A DNA stretch of 43,865 nucleotides from Cupriavidus basilensis OR16 (GTDB taxonomy: Bacteria; Pseudomonadota; Gammaproteobacteria; Burkholderiales; Burkholderiaceae), in contig NZ_AHJE01000049.1 in the NCBI RefSeq assembly GCF_000243095.1, forward strand, positions 1 to 43,865. The letters are read 5' to 3'. The notes under the pieces are model-generated. The model was not told the DNA's origin. It saw only the letters and a program-made list of their open reading frames with translations, and ran no database searches. Both the position numbers and the translations under genes were made by a program. This document shows positions 10,080-19,419 of this stretch, one piece after another (position 1 is the stretch's first letter; each line of letters starts with the position of its first letter).

Positions 10080-11321
10080 TTACCTGCCCAGAATCGTAAG
10101 GCAGGCCACTGCCTCTTCCACGCCGTGCAGGCCTCCGCCGTTCTCGGCGATAGCGATTCGTGCACCGTCCACCTGACGCGCGCCTGCCTCTGCTCGCAAC
10201 TGCGATACCAGCTCATAGACCTGCCCAAGGCCCGTGGCGCCGATTGGATGCCCCTTGGACTCCAGGCCGCCGGAGGTGTTGACGGGGATGCGCCCGCCGA
10301 TACTCGTATCGCCCCGCTCCGCTGCCAGCCCCCCCTCGCCAGGTTCGCAGAGGCCGAGCGCCTCCACCTGGATCACTTCGCCGATGGCGCTGGCGTCATG
10401 CACTTCCGCGACCGAGATATCGCGCGGCCCCACCCCTGCAATCCGGTATGCGTCGGCCGACCCTTTGCGCACAAGGTGATCGGCAAGCTGTGCCGGTGCG
10501 CGGTCGCTGCCGGTCACCACGACGGATGCGAGCACGCGGATGGCACGGCTGCGGCTGCCGTTGAGCCGGGCAAGACCCGCCTCGCTGCACACGATGGCAG
10601 CGGCAGCCCCATCGCTGATGGGCGAGCACATCGGCAGTGTCAGCGGAAACGTGATCGGCGGCGCGGCCAGGATTTCCTCGATGGTGTAGGCCTCGCGGTA
10701 TTGCGACAGCGGGTTGTGGACGGAATGCCGATGGTTCTTGGCGGAGACGGCGGCAAAATGGCGCTGCGTCGACCCGTATTCCCGCATGTGCATCCTGCCC
10801 ATGGCCGCATAGATGTCCATGAACACGCTGTAGGGCTTGGGGGAGGTTGAGCCATCCGGCACTTCCACACCTTCGCCCATGGCCAGTAGCCGGGCGGTGC
10901 CGGCTTCCTTGTCGTGAACGTCCCACGCACCATCGAACACGCTCAGCGTGCGCGCCTTGTCGGTGGAGAACATCTTCTCCGCACCCACTGCCAGCACGAT
11001 ATCGGCGGCGCCCGCCTTGACGTACTGGACGGCCAGGTGCAGCGCCGAGCTGGCGCTGGCGCACGCATTCTCGACATTGATCACCGGGATGCCCTGGATA
11101 CCCATGGTGCGCAGCGCGATCTGGCCGCGGATCATGTCCTGGCCCTCCATATGCCCCTGCGTGCAGTTGGCAAAGAAGGCGCCTTGCAGCGCACGGGCCT
11201 CGCAGCCCGCGTCCTTCAGAGCTGACGTCACGGCCTCGCGCGTCAGGTCCTTGATGCTCTTGTCGATCTGCTTGCCGAATGGCGTCATGCCGACGCCGGC
11301 GATATAAACCGTCTCGCTCAT
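10080..11321 (-). CDS. SCP-x-type thiolase / lipid-transfer-like acyltransferase
   Basis: A 413-residue thiolase-fold protein of the SCP-x (non-specific lipid transfer) branch. The nucleophilic cysteine is C87 in ENACASASSAL and the active-site histidine is H358 in SKGHPIGATGLGQ. VHDASAIGE (H308) is characteristic of this branch. The second catalytic cysteine of classical thiolases (CxGG) is absent: the loop reads AENGGG at 392-397. Such proteins cleave or condense branched or steroid-type acyl-CoAs, or act as aldolase partners with MaoC/DUF35 proteins; none is visible here. The ATG at 11321 has GGGGGA seven bases upstream. It is the fourth gene of the acyl-CoA operon. Confidence 0.85.
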   Translation of the reverse strand: MSETVYIAGVGMTPFGKQIDKSIKDLTREAVTSALKDAGCEARALQGAFFANCTQGHMEGQDMIRGQIALRTMGIQGIPVINVENACASASSALHLAVQYVKAGAADIVLAVGAEKMFSTDKARTLSVFDGAWDVHDKEAGTARLLAMGEGVEVPDGSTSPKPYSVFMDIYAAMGRMHMREYGSTQRHFAAVSAKNHRHSVHNPLSQYREAYTIEEILAAPPITFPLTLPMCSPISDGAAAAIVCSEAGLARLNGSRSRAIRVLASVVVTGSDRAPAQLADHLVRKGSADAYRIAGVGPRDISVAEVHDASAIGEVIQVEALGLCEPGEGGLAAERGDTSIGGRIPVNTSGGLESKGHPIGATGLGQVYELVSQLRAEAGARQVDGARIAIAENGGGLHGVEEAVACLTILGR

Positions 11322-11388
11322 TATGTTTCCCCCGAGGTGATGGCGCCGTGCAGTCATTCCGCACCTGCGCCGTCCTGTCATTTCCGCT

Positions 11389-12507
11389 TCAGAGCTGCGT
11401 GACGTTCCACGCCAGGTAGCCCTGCTCCGCCTGGGCACCGATCAGTTCCCGCGCGCCGAAAGCCGCCGCCGGCGATGCAAAGCCCGTGGCCTTCTGCTTG
11501 CCGGCCAGCAGGCGCCGGGCTGCCTCTGCGTTGAAGACACCAGTCTGCGCATAGGGTGAATTTCCACGCAGCACGACCGATACCGTCGCCGTGTTGCCGC
11601 GTCCGAAGCATGACAGCACGCAGCGATTGACGTTGGGGTTCTCGCGCGGGGGCTCCACCGTGGTCATGCCCTTGCCCCAGTCATTGGTGATCCTCTCGCG
11701 CTCCTCATGCGGGAACTGCCGGCAGTCGGCTTCGAATTTCTCCAGCATGCCGAACACTGCCTGGAACGCGTCCTGGTTCTTGAAGGACACCAGCGTGCGC
11801 GCATGGCGAACACGCTCGTCGCCCTCATACCACACCGGCTCGCCACCACCACTCCACGGCAAGGCCATGATGGCGACGTGTTCGCCAGGCACATTGACGG
11901 TGTAAGCCGTGGCATAAGGCCATTCGACCAGCGCGCGGTCCTGGATGCGGTACTGCGGATTGGTGCACATGCGTAGGAACGACATGGTCGATGCCACGCT
12001 GACCTGCGAGTCGGCCAGATACACGGTTTCCAGCGTGTCGATGCCCGGCGTTTCCAGCGCCAGCTCCGTGGCCAGTACGCCTTCGGCCCACATATAGGAG
12101 TTCGCGGGGCAGAGCAGCAGGTCGCGCTGGCGGAACTTCTCGCCGAACTCCCGCTTCAGCAGCAGCATCCAGTCCTGCTCACCGGTGGTGTCGAGATAGT
12201 GTGCACCTGCCTCCAGTGCCGCCTGGACTACCGGCAGCCCCAGTTGCATGAAAGGCCCCACCACATTGATGACGACCTTGCGCCCGGTGAACAAGGTCAG
12301 CAGGTCGGCGTGCTCGTGCCGCACGCCCACGCAGCGGTAGTCGTGGCCTTCCAGTTCCGGAACCAGCGCCATCTGCGCCTCCAGGCGTGCCTGGTCGCGC
12401 CCGGCCGCAATGAAGGGAATGCCGGCGGTGGCCAGTTTCCAGGCAATTAGCTTGCCGGTGTAGCCGCTTGCACCATAGACGACGACTTCATATTGATCCG
12501 TACTCAT
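11389..12507 (-). CDS. Saccharopine dehydrogenase-like NAD(P)-binding protein
   Basis: A 372-residue protein with an N-terminal Rossmann fold: VVVYGASGYTGKLIAWKLA at about residues 7-25 binds NAD(P). ANVVGPFMQLG-type and HYLDTTGEQDW segments typical of saccharopine dehydrogenase-related reductases follow. In this family, trans-acting enoyl reductases of lipid pathways share the same layout, so reduction of an acyl-CoA-linked intermediate is possible. AGGAG eight bases before the ATG at 12507 fixes the start; the longer open frame to 12552 overlaps the preceding gene. It lies between the CoA ligase and the thiolase. The substrate is unknown. Confidence 0.82.
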   Translation of the reverse strand: MSTDQYEVVVYGASGYTGKLIAWKLATAGIPFIAAGRDQARLEAQMALVPELEGHDYRCVGVRHEHADLLTLFTGRKVVINVVGPFMQLGLPVVQAALEAGAHYLDTTGEQDWMLLLKREFGEKFRQRDLLLCPANSYMWAEGVLATELALETPGIDTLETVYLADSQVSVASTMSFLRMCTNPQYRIQDRALVEWPYATAYTVNVPGEHVAIMALPWSGGGEPVWYEGDERVRHARTLVSFKNQDAFQAVFGMLEKFEADCRQFPHEERERITNDWGKGMTTVEPPRENPNVNRCVLSCFGRGNTATVSVVLRGNSPYAQTGVFNAEAARRLLAGKQKATGFASPAAAFGARELIGAQAEQGYLAWNVTQL

Positions 12508-12548
12508 TTTGGGTCTCCTGAGAATCATGGTGGGCATGACTTGCCCTG

Positions 12549-13967
12549 TCATTTGTGTGGTTTAAGCCGGTACTCGAACAGGACCTGCGGGTCAAGCTCC
12601 CTGCCGCTTGTCGGCACAATGGCGGCGACCACGTCTTTCTCGCCGGGTGCGCCGGATGCCGCCGGCACGCCGTAGACATAGACGTCAGCCACGTCTTCGC
12701 ATTCGGCGATGACCTGCTCGTCGCGGTGCCCGATATCGCCCATGCGCAGCCAGCCATCGCTGGTCTTCTTCGCGGACGCGTCGGGGTTGTGCAGGTAGAC
12801 CACGTCCGCCGGCGTGCCGTTGGCAGGCTGAAAGATCAGTTCCCCTGGCTGGTTTGCCGGTACATCACGATCCTGCTCGTCGACGACCCGGACATTGAGA
12901 AAAGGCGGCGGCTTACCGATGCTGCCAACCGGCCCTTCGCCCAGGTTGACGCAAAGCCCGCCCTCCACCGCGCCGTAGAACTCGACGATACGCACGTCGA
13001 ACCGCTTCGCGAACGCTTCCCAGATGGCGGCGGGCATCCCCGCGCTGATGACAAAGCGCACCGGGTTGTCCGCATCGTTGGCCTTGGGCGGCTCGCTGTA
13101 GACCGCAGTGGTCATGCCGCCAAGCAGCGTGAAGGTGGTGCAGCCATACCTGCGGGCAACGTCCCACAGGCGCGACTTGGTGAAGCGCCGGCTGAACACC
13201 GCTCGCATGCCAAGCTTGAGCGTCGCGGCCAGCGTCACGATCTGCGCATTGCCGTGCGTCAGCGAGAGACCGGTATAGGGCCGGTCATCCCGTACATAGC
13301 CGAACAGCGGCGCCCACCCCGCAGCGGCGCCATAGCGCGCGTGCCGCATGACCACGCCCTTGGGATCGCCGGTGGTGCCCGAGGTGTACATGATCTGCAT
13401 CGGGGCCAGCGGATCCACGCTGCGGACAGTCTGCGGGGTAACCGCCGCGCCCAGGATATCCGCCATTCGCGGATAGTCACCCTGCAGCGGCAGTACCTTC
13501 GAGGAATCGGACTCCAGCAGCCATACCCATGTCAGGTCCGGGACGTCCTGCCTGACCGCTATCAGCGTCTGCAGCGCATAGTCGGCACAGATGACCCCCC
13601 TGCAGCCCGAATGGCGAAGCATGTAAGCGAGCTTGTCGCCACGGGTGCGCGGATCGATCGGCACGAACACGGTACCGCTGATCGATGCGCCGACCATGGC
13701 GTCGACGAACTCGGGGTGGTTCTGCATCAGCAGCGCAAACCTGTCGCCTGGCGCCATGCCTGCCCGTTCGAGGGCGGCCGCGATGCGGCAGCCATTCTCC
13801 CAGAGCTGGCGGTAGGTCCTGACCTCGGCCGGGCCGCCTTCGTGGTCGAAAGTCAGCACGTCGCGGTCCGGCTCCGATTCCACGCGGTTGGCAATCAGGT
13901 TAGCCAGGATCAGTTCATCGCGCGTGGCCGCGGTGCCGTCTGCCACGCCAGCCTCAGTCGTGCCCAT
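12549..13967 (-). CDS. AMP-dependent acyl-CoA ligase with damaged C-terminal domain
   Basis: An ANL-superfamily ligase, closest in feel to CaiC/crotonobetaine-type CoA ligases. The phosphate loop YTSGTTGDPKGV is at 194-205, FYGAVEGG (A5-like) near 357 and GWLRMGDIGHRDE at about 405-417. The next residue (418) jumps straight to QVIAECEDVADVYVYGVPAA, so the roughly 30 residues with the hinge and the ribose-binding arginine are missing. The end is also cut: after DPQVLFEY the frame reads RLKPHK and stops, without the PKTxxGK catalytic lysine. At 472 residues it is about 70-80 short of the family. Adenylation activity is doubtful. TGATG overlap couples it to the acyl-CoA dehydrogenase gene. Confidence 0.85.
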   Translation of the reverse strand: MGTTEAGVADGTAATRDELILANLIANRVESEPDRDVLTFDHEGGPAEVRTYRQLWENGCRIAAALERAGMAPGDRFALLMQNHPEFVDAMVGASISGTVFVPIDPRTRGDKLAYMLRHSGCRGVICADYALQTLIAVRQDVPDLTWVWLLESDSSKVLPLQGDYPRMADILGAAVTPQTVRSVDPLAPMQIMYTSGTTGDPKGVVMRHARYGAAAGWAPLFGYVRDDRPYTGLSLTHGNAQIVTLAATLKLGMRAVFSRRFTKSRLWDVARRYGCTTFTLLGGMTTAVYSEPPKANDADNPVRFVISAGMPAAIWEAFAKRFDVRIVEFYGAVEGGLCVNLGEGPVGSIGKPPPFLNVRVVDEQDRDVPANQPGELIFQPANGTPADVVYLHNPDASAKKTSDGWLRMGDIGHRDEQVIAECEDVADVYVYGVPAASGAPGEKDVVAAIVPTSGRELDPQVLFEYRLKPHK

Positions 13968-15250
13968 CACACACGCTCCTCGTCGACCAGGTAGGCCCCG
14001 CCCTTGATGGCCAGGACCTCGTTGCAGCCATCCTCGATCAGCGACGCCCGCGCATCGCGCAGGATTTTCTCGATCGGGTACTCGCGCGTCAGACCATTGC
14101 CGCCGAAGATCTGCAGCGCGTCGCTGGCCACTTCGAACGCATGCTGCGTCGAGGTGACCTTGGCCATCATCCCGGCATGCAGCGCGGGCGGATCGTTGGT
14201 CAGGTTGTAGTGCACGACACGCTGGGCGAGTGCCCGGGAGCATTCCACCTTACGTGCCAGATGGAACAGGCGGTGGGCCACCGACTGGTGACGGATGATG
14301 GGCACGCCGCCCTGCTTGCGCTCATGGGCGTAGTCAAGCGCGAGCTCATACGCGGACCTGGCCGTGCCGGTGAATACGGTGGCCATGATCGAATTGGCGA
14401 AGGTGTGGATGGCGTAGACCGCCGTCAGGTAGTCATCGGGGCCGGCGAGCAGGTAGTCCTTCGACAGGCGCACGTTGTCGAAGTAGATCTCGCCCTGGTT
14501 GAGCGCGCGCTGGCCCATCTTGTCCAGCGGCTTGCCGCGCGAGACGCCGGGTGCGTCCATCGGTACATAGACCACGCAGCCGCGCCGGCTGTCCGGGCCG
14601 TTGCCGGAATCGGCGGCGCAGTAGAGGATGCAAACCTCGGCAATGGTGCCGTTGGAGACCCACGCGGACTTCTGGCCGTTGATCACGACGCCATCGCCGT
14701 CCAGCGTTGCCACGCAGTTGGGCCGCCCGTAGTTGCCCTGGGGATGGAAGATCATGCGGTTCGCATCCAGCGAGTCCGAGCCGTGGTCCGGCTCGGTGAT
14801 GCCCCAGCAGCCAAGCATCGTGTCCGGGAAGCGCTCCATCAGGAAGCGATTGCCAAATGCGGCCGCCATGAAAGCGGGCAGCAGGCCGGCGCCGATCGAG
14901 ATGGCCAGGCCCGCGTCTCCCCAGCCCAGTTCCTCGAACAACACGCAAAGGACTTGGGCGCGCTCGGACGGCTCGAGTTCGAAGATGGATTCGATGGTGA
15001 AGCCCAGGTCGAGGTACTGCTTGCGCGACTTCCAGAACGGCGAGTCGGACGCGATCACCTCGTCGGGCGTCATCTTGTCGAGCCGGATGCCGACCGGCCG
15101 AAGCACCTCCTCGGCAAAACGGTGCACCGTCTCCTGGACCATGGCCGCCGTCTCGGACAGCGCCGGCTGCGCGCCAAGGGGACCAAGCTTGGGTTTTGGG
15201 GATGCCGGCATGGCTGCCGGTTCGACGTTGGGGGTGGCCGTGGCATTCAT
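13967..15250 (-). CDS. Acyl-CoA dehydrogenase
   Basis: A 427-residue FAD enzyme of the acyl-CoA dehydrogenase family, first gene of the minus-strand operon. It shows the FAD and substrate loop CWGITEPDHGSDSLD (about 150-164), WVSNGTIAEVCILYC, and the C-terminal FGGNGLTREYPIEKILRDAR signature. IEDGCNE holds the likely catalytic glutamate region. The first 30 residues are proline/alanine-rich and unlike the family core. It oxidises an acyl-CoA at the alpha-beta position; the substrate is not apparent. It is divergent from the large LuxR-type regulator across a 249-bp gap, which suggests control by that protein. Confidence 0.9.
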   Translation of the reverse strand: MNATATPNVEPAAMPASPKPKLGPLGAQPALSETAAMVQETVHRFAEEVLRPVGIRLDKMTPDEVIASDSPFWKSRKQYLDLGFTIESIFELEPSERAQVLCVLFEELGWGDAGLAISIGAGLLPAFMAAAFGNRFLMERFPDTMLGCWGITEPDHGSDSLDANRMIFHPQGNYGRPNCVATLDGDGVVINGQKSAWVSNGTIAEVCILYCAADSGNGPDSRRGCVVYVPMDAPGVSRGKPLDKMGQRALNQGEIYFDNVRLSKDYLLAGPDDYLTAVYAIHTFANSIMATVFTGTARSAYELALDYAHERKQGGVPIIRHQSVAHRLFHLARKVECSRALAQRVVHYNLTNDPPALHAGMMAKVTSTQHAFEVASDALQIFGGNGLTREYPIEKILRDARASLIEDGCNEVLAIKGGAYLVDEERV

Positions 15251-15499
15251 GGCGTGTCTCCTTGTGTTCAGGTGTCTGGTCGGTACGTCTGACGGTGCGT
15301 CCGATCTCTGTGCCTGAAGCTTAGGGCGCCTTGACTTCCGCCTGCATCACGCTGAACCGTGAATCGGTAGCTGGCGCGGTGTCACGGAAATCCGTGATTG
15401 CCGGTGCGGTGCCTGATATGCCACTGGCGGCCAGCGCTGGGACGCGGTACGCTGGTGACCGCGTGATCGCCCCGCCCCACGTGCCGCCAACGTCGAACC

Positions 15500-18205
15500 G
15501 TGCCCATGCTCCCTGGCAACGATCTTTTTTCCGCCCCTCCGCTAAATCCGCTCAAGCTGGCGCCGCCCGGTGAGAACGGGCCAGGCGTCGAGCGAAGTGC
15601 CATTGCTGCCACGTGGGCTGGCAGCCGCGCCGCCGTGACGCTGGTCTGCGCCCCAGCCGGCTTTGGCAAGACCACCGCGATGCGACAGCTCCTGGTTGCG
15701 GCGCGGCAGCACGGCGTGCCGGCTGGCTGGCTGAATCTCGACAGCGCTGACAACGACCTGGGCCGGATCACGCCTTATCTCTGGGCAGCCCTGCACACGG
15801 CACTGCCTTCGCTGGGAGAAGCACCGTCAACCGGCCAGTGGATCGATGCCTCCCGGGGGCTGCCGGGAGGATCCGCCCGGCAGCTGCTCGACGTGCTGTC
15901 CCGGGTAGAGACACCCTATGTGCTGTTCGTGGATGAATTCGAGCTGGTCAAGGACAGCAGCGTGCTGTCCCTCTTCAGCGAGCTGGCCTTCAGTCTTGGC
16001 CCGGGCCAGCGCCTGGTGCTAGGCTCACGCCACAAGCCTGGCCTGCCGCTCGGGCGCCTGCGCGTGCAACAGCGCCTGCTGGAAATCGACGCGCCGATGC
16101 TGCGCTTCAGCGCCGGCGAAGTCCGCGATTACATCACTGGCTGCCGTGGCATCGGCATGGCGGATGCGGACCTGGGCGAACTCCAGGCCCGCACCGAAGG
16201 TTGGCCCGCGGCGCTGCAGCTCGCGGCCTCGGCACTGGCCGGGCGCACAGACTCGCGCGCGTGGCTGCAGCAGCTTTCCGGCACAACCGGCAACCTCGCG
16301 GAGTACCTGGCCGAAGACGTGCTGTCCAGGCTGTCCGAGCCCCATCGCCGCTTCGTGCTGCGCTCATCCATCTTCGAGGCGATCTGCCCCCAGCTCTGCG
16401 ATGCGGCGTTCGGGAGCGCGGACAGCGCGGACTGGATTGCGCAGAGCGTCAGTGGCAATCTCTTCCTGCTGCCGATCGAGACCGAAGGCGACTGGTATCG
16501 ATACCATCCCCTGTTCAGGCAGTTCCTTCGTGCACAACTCTCGCGCACCGCCGCGCAGGAACTGGCCGGGCTGCATGTGCGCGCGGCGAACTGGCTTGCA
16601 TCGACGGCCCGTTACGCCCAGGCCATCGCGCATGCTTCGGCTGCCGGCGATACTGCGCTGACCGCCGACCTGCTCGAACGCTGCGGCATGGATTATGTAC
16701 GTGGCGGGCAAATGGCCCTGGTGGTGCAGTGGGCGGACACGCTGCCACACGCCGAACTTGAACGGCGTCCTGCCGTGCTGGCCGCTACCGCGTACGCCAT
16801 GGTTTTCCTGCACCGGTATGCCGCCGCGGAACGCCTGCTGGGCGCGCTGGAGAAGCATCCCGGAGCCAGCCACGAGGAAGACGTCACCGTCTTGCGGGTC
16901 ATGTTGTCAGCCTGGCTCGACCGGATGGACGATGCTGTCCTGGCGGCGCGCACGGCCCTGGCGGGCGCGGGGCCCGCGTCGCCCTTTGTCAGCGGCCTGC
17001 TCCACAACGCGGTGGCGTACGGCGATATGCTGCAGGGACGCTTTGTCCCGGCCCGGCATGCCCTGCTGCAGGCAAAGCGCGAGCTCGAATCCATCAACGC
17101 GATTTACGGATTGACCTACAGCGCTTGCATCGAAGGCATGATCGACATGCTGCAGGGCAATGTCCGTGACGGCCTTGCCCGCTTCAGTGCCATGCTGAAC
17201 CGCATCGTTGCCAGCGGGCAACGCTACACGAGCTCGGGCCCGGTTGCATGCACACTGTTGGCTGAAGCACTCTACGAACTTGGCGACAGCGGCGCCGCCG
17301 ACGCGCTGCTGAGCGATTACCTGCCCCTGATTCGCGACACCTGCCTGCCGGACCACCTGATCGTCGCCCATCGGCTCGCTTCCCGCATCGCGTGGCTGAG
17401 CGGCGACGCCGGCAAGGCCCTGGACCAGCTCAACACACTCCAGGAACTTGGCGACGCACGCGGCATTGCGCGCTTGGGCATGGCGGCCGCCGTCGACAGG
17501 AGCCGTCTTGCCTTACTGGCGGGTGATGTCTCCAGCGCGAGGCATGCATTGGCCGTGGCGGCGTCATTGGCGCCACCTTCCGGTACCCTGATGCGTTACT
17601 CAGACGACCTCGACGACTCAGACGACCTCGACGATCTCGAGATCGCCAGCTTTCGCATTGCGCTGGTTGCCCCCGACGAGGAAGCCGATGTGGAACGCGT
17701 CGAAGCCGCACTACGCCTTGCAGAGAGCAGCGGCCGTGCGCGGCGTGCAGTACGCCTCGCTTGGCTGCTGGCGCAGGCGCACCATGCCGCGGGCCGGTCA
17801 GCGCAAGCACAGATCTGGCTTGAGCGCGCCCTGGCACAGGGCCAGGCGTGGCAGGCGCTCCGGATCCTTGCCGATGAGCCGTGGCATCTGCAACCACTGC
17901 TGGCATCGCTGGCATCGCGGCACCATGTCTTCGATCCGCGGTACCTTGAGCGACTGATACAGGCCGCACAGGCCTCATCGCAGCGCGGGACGCACGTGCG
18001 CGGCGAACAGGAAGGCCTGCTCAGCCCTCGTGAACTCCAGATCATCCGGCGTGTCGCCGATGGCCATTCCAACAAGGCCCTGGCGCGCTTGCTGTTTGTT
18101 TCGGAAAACACCGTCGAGACACACCTGCGCCGCATCAATGGCAAGTTGGGCACAGGCAACCGGATGCAGGCCGTGGCACGCGCGAGGGAAATCGGACTTC
18201 TATGA
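15500..18205 (+). CDS. MalT-like LuxR-family ATP-binding regulator (LAL type)
   Basis: A 901-residue signal-transducing NTPase regulator. Walker A is APAGFGKTT at 51-59 and Walker B is VLFVDEFE at 141-148. A winged-helix and long TPR-like helical region follow, then a LuxR-type HTH (SPRELQIIRRVADGHSNKAL and TVETHLRRINGKLG) in the last 60 residues. MalT-type proteins bind an inducer in the TPR region and activate nearby catabolic operons. Here the divergent acyl-CoA operon is the obvious target. A short acidic insert, SDDLDDSDDLDDLE, near residues 701-714 arises from an 18-bp duplication. The start at 15500 has no strong ribosome binding site. Confidence 0.88.
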   Translation: MPMLPGNDLFSAPPLNPLKLAPPGENGPGVERSAIAATWAGSRAAVTLVCAPAGFGKTTAMRQLLVAARQHGVPAGWLNLDSADNDLGRITPYLWAALHTALPSLGEAPSTGQWIDASRGLPGGSARQLLDVLSRVETPYVLFVDEFELVKDSSVLSLFSELAFSLGPGQRLVLGSRHKPGLPLGRLRVQQRLLEIDAPMLRFSAGEVRDYITGCRGIGMADADLGELQARTEGWPAALQLAASALAGRTDSRAWLQQLSGTTGNLAEYLAEDVLSRLSEPHRRFVLRSSIFEAICPQLCDAAFGSADSADWIAQSVSGNLFLLPIETEGDWYRYHPLFRQFLRAQLSRTAAQELAGLHVRAANWLASTARYAQAIAHASAAGDTALTADLLERCGMDYVRGGQMALVVQWADTLPHAELERRPAVLAATAYAMVFLHRYAAAERLLGALEKHPGASHEEDVTVLRVMLSAWLDRMDDAVLAARTALAGAGPASPFVSGLLHNAVAYGDMLQGRFVPARHALLQAKRELESINAIYGLTYSACIEGMIDMLQGNVRDGLARFSAMLNRIVASGQRYTSSGPVACTLLAEALYELGDSGAADALLSDYLPLIRDTCLPDHLIVAHRLASRIAWLSGDAGKALDQLNTLQELGDARGIARLGMAAAVDRSRLALLAGDVSSARHALAVAASLAPPSGTLMRYSDDLDDSDDLDDLEIASFRIALVAPDEEADVERVEAALRLAESSGRARRAVRLAWLLAQAHHAAGRSAQAQIWLERALAQGQAWQALRILADEPWHLQPLLASLASRHHVFDPRYLERLIQAAQASSQRGTHVRGEQEGLLSPRELQIIRRVADGHSNKALARLLFVSENTVETHLRRINGKLGTGNRMQAVARAREIGLL
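17599..17634 (+). repeat. Perfect 18-bp in-frame tandem duplication
   Basis: The unit CTCAGACGACCTCGACGA occurs twice without mismatch inside the LuxR-type regulator gene, adding six acidic residues to the linker region of the TPR-like domain. Slippage between the two copies would change protein length by six residues while keeping frame. Confidence 0.9.
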
Positions 18206-18512
18206 CCGAAATCCTTGGCGAGTGCAAATATCGATATCGCATCCAATATGGATGACGGCCTATGAGCCCTTACCGGCCCCCGACCAGACACGATTCGCTT
18301 GACGGCATCCGGCCGCTCCGGCCATTCGCCGGAGAATTGCCGAGCGACTCAGAAGGGTCGGGAAGCATCGACCGTTGCCTTCACCTCAATTGGCGGATGC
18401 CGGCCAGTATGAGACGTTCACGCGGCGGCTAGCCAATGTCCGAAGTTCGGACGACGCGGTCATTAGAGGTTGCATGTCCATTCGGCAATATTTCCATCAG
18501 AAGTGAAAGGAT
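18206..18512. other. Non-coding gap with small palindromes
   Basis: No gene is supported here. A 15-base palindrome, GTCCGAAGTTCGGAC, lies at 18438-18452 and a short CATCC/GGATG hairpin at about 18240-18254. The part around 18320-18380 (CGGCCATTCGCCGGAGAATT) resembles a worn dispersed intergenic repeat. Confidence 0.45.
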
Positions 18513-19082
18513 CTAGGGATAGAAGGCTTCACCACGGTTCAGCATGTTGACGAACTCCTCGATTTTACGCGCCCGTGTTTCTGGCTTTTTGGCATTCTGT
18601 ACGCGAAACAGGATGGCATAGCGGTTGCGGCTATTCAGTGTTGCAAAGAACTTCTTGGCTCCCGGATTTTCGTCCAAGGCTACCTGTAGGTCGTCCGGCA
18701 CGATCGAGTTACTGGCCGACGTGTAAGCTGCCTCCCAGCGGCCGTCCTTCTTAGCTTTCTCGATCTGCCTCATGCCAGGTGGGCGCATTCTGCCTGCCGC
18801 GATCAGCGTTTCAGCCCTGTCTTTGTTAAGTTTGGACCAGATGCTTTTTGCGGAGCGTGGAGTGAAGCGTTGCAACCAGTATTTTTCGCTCTCTGCCTGT
18901 TTTTGACCATCAATCCAGCCATAGCAGAGGGCACTTTCCAACGCCTGTTCGTACGTTACGGTTGGCTGCTCGGCGCCTTTTTTCGCTAGGCGCAGCCATG
19001 CTCCGGTCGAAGTGCCGCCGTTTTGCCCTAACCAGCTTTCCCATTCGGTCTGGCTGATAAACGTTAGAGGGAATTCGGTCAT
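18513..19082 (-). CDS. YdeI/OmpD-associated family protein
   Basis: A 189-residue cytoplasmic protein of the YdeI/OmdA family. Family marks are the N-terminal WESWLGQNGGTSTGAWLRLAKK region, SALCYGWIDGQKQ near residue 49, QRFTPRSAKSIWSKLN, and the C-terminal NAKKPETRARKIEEFV. Members have been linked to peptide and bacteriocin resistance or OmpD association, but the biochemical activity is not established. It stands alone, and the ribosome binding site is weak. The length is normal for the family, so the gene appears intact. Confidence 0.88.
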   Translation of the reverse strand: MTEFPLTFISQTEWESWLGQNGGTSTGAWLRLAKKGAEQPTVTYEQALESALCYGWIDGQKQAESEKYWLQRFTPRSAKSIWSKLNKDRAETLIAAGRMRPPGMRQIEKAKKDGRWEAAYTSASNSIVPDDLQVALDENPGAKKFFATLNSRNRYAILFRVQNAKKPETRARKIEEFVNMLNRGEAFYP

Positions 19083-19419
19083 GTCACTATGCCCAACGGT
19101 TGAGTTCTGTGCGGGGGTGCTTCGTCCGCAGTCTAGCAGCGTTTATACGGACCTCAACGTCCTGTCTTCGACTGAAGACCGGACGCAAAGCAGCCACTCG
19201 CCGGGCCGGCTGCCTTGGGTCGCCTATCGCCGGACTAAACGGATACCCAATAGCAACGTACAAGCGCATAGCGCCGGCGACGCGGCGGTCTGCATTGGTA
19301 CGGGACTGTTGCCGGCGCACGTACCGGTAATCGACAGCCCGCCGGCCTGCGTAGCGTTCCCATCGAGACGCGTACAGGCAGTAAGATGAACGTTCCCTCC
19401 CTCGAGTGGAAATACCGAG
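19083..19419. other. Non-coding gap with dispersed-repeat remnants
   Basis: No convincing gene. The segment 19130-19240, with CGACTGAAGACCGGACGCAA and GCCTTGGGTCGCC, resembles the degenerate intergenic sequences seen elsewhere in this window (8100-8200, 19900-20000, 26240-26460). The promoter of the YaiI-family gene should lie near 19380-19419. Confidence 0.4.
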
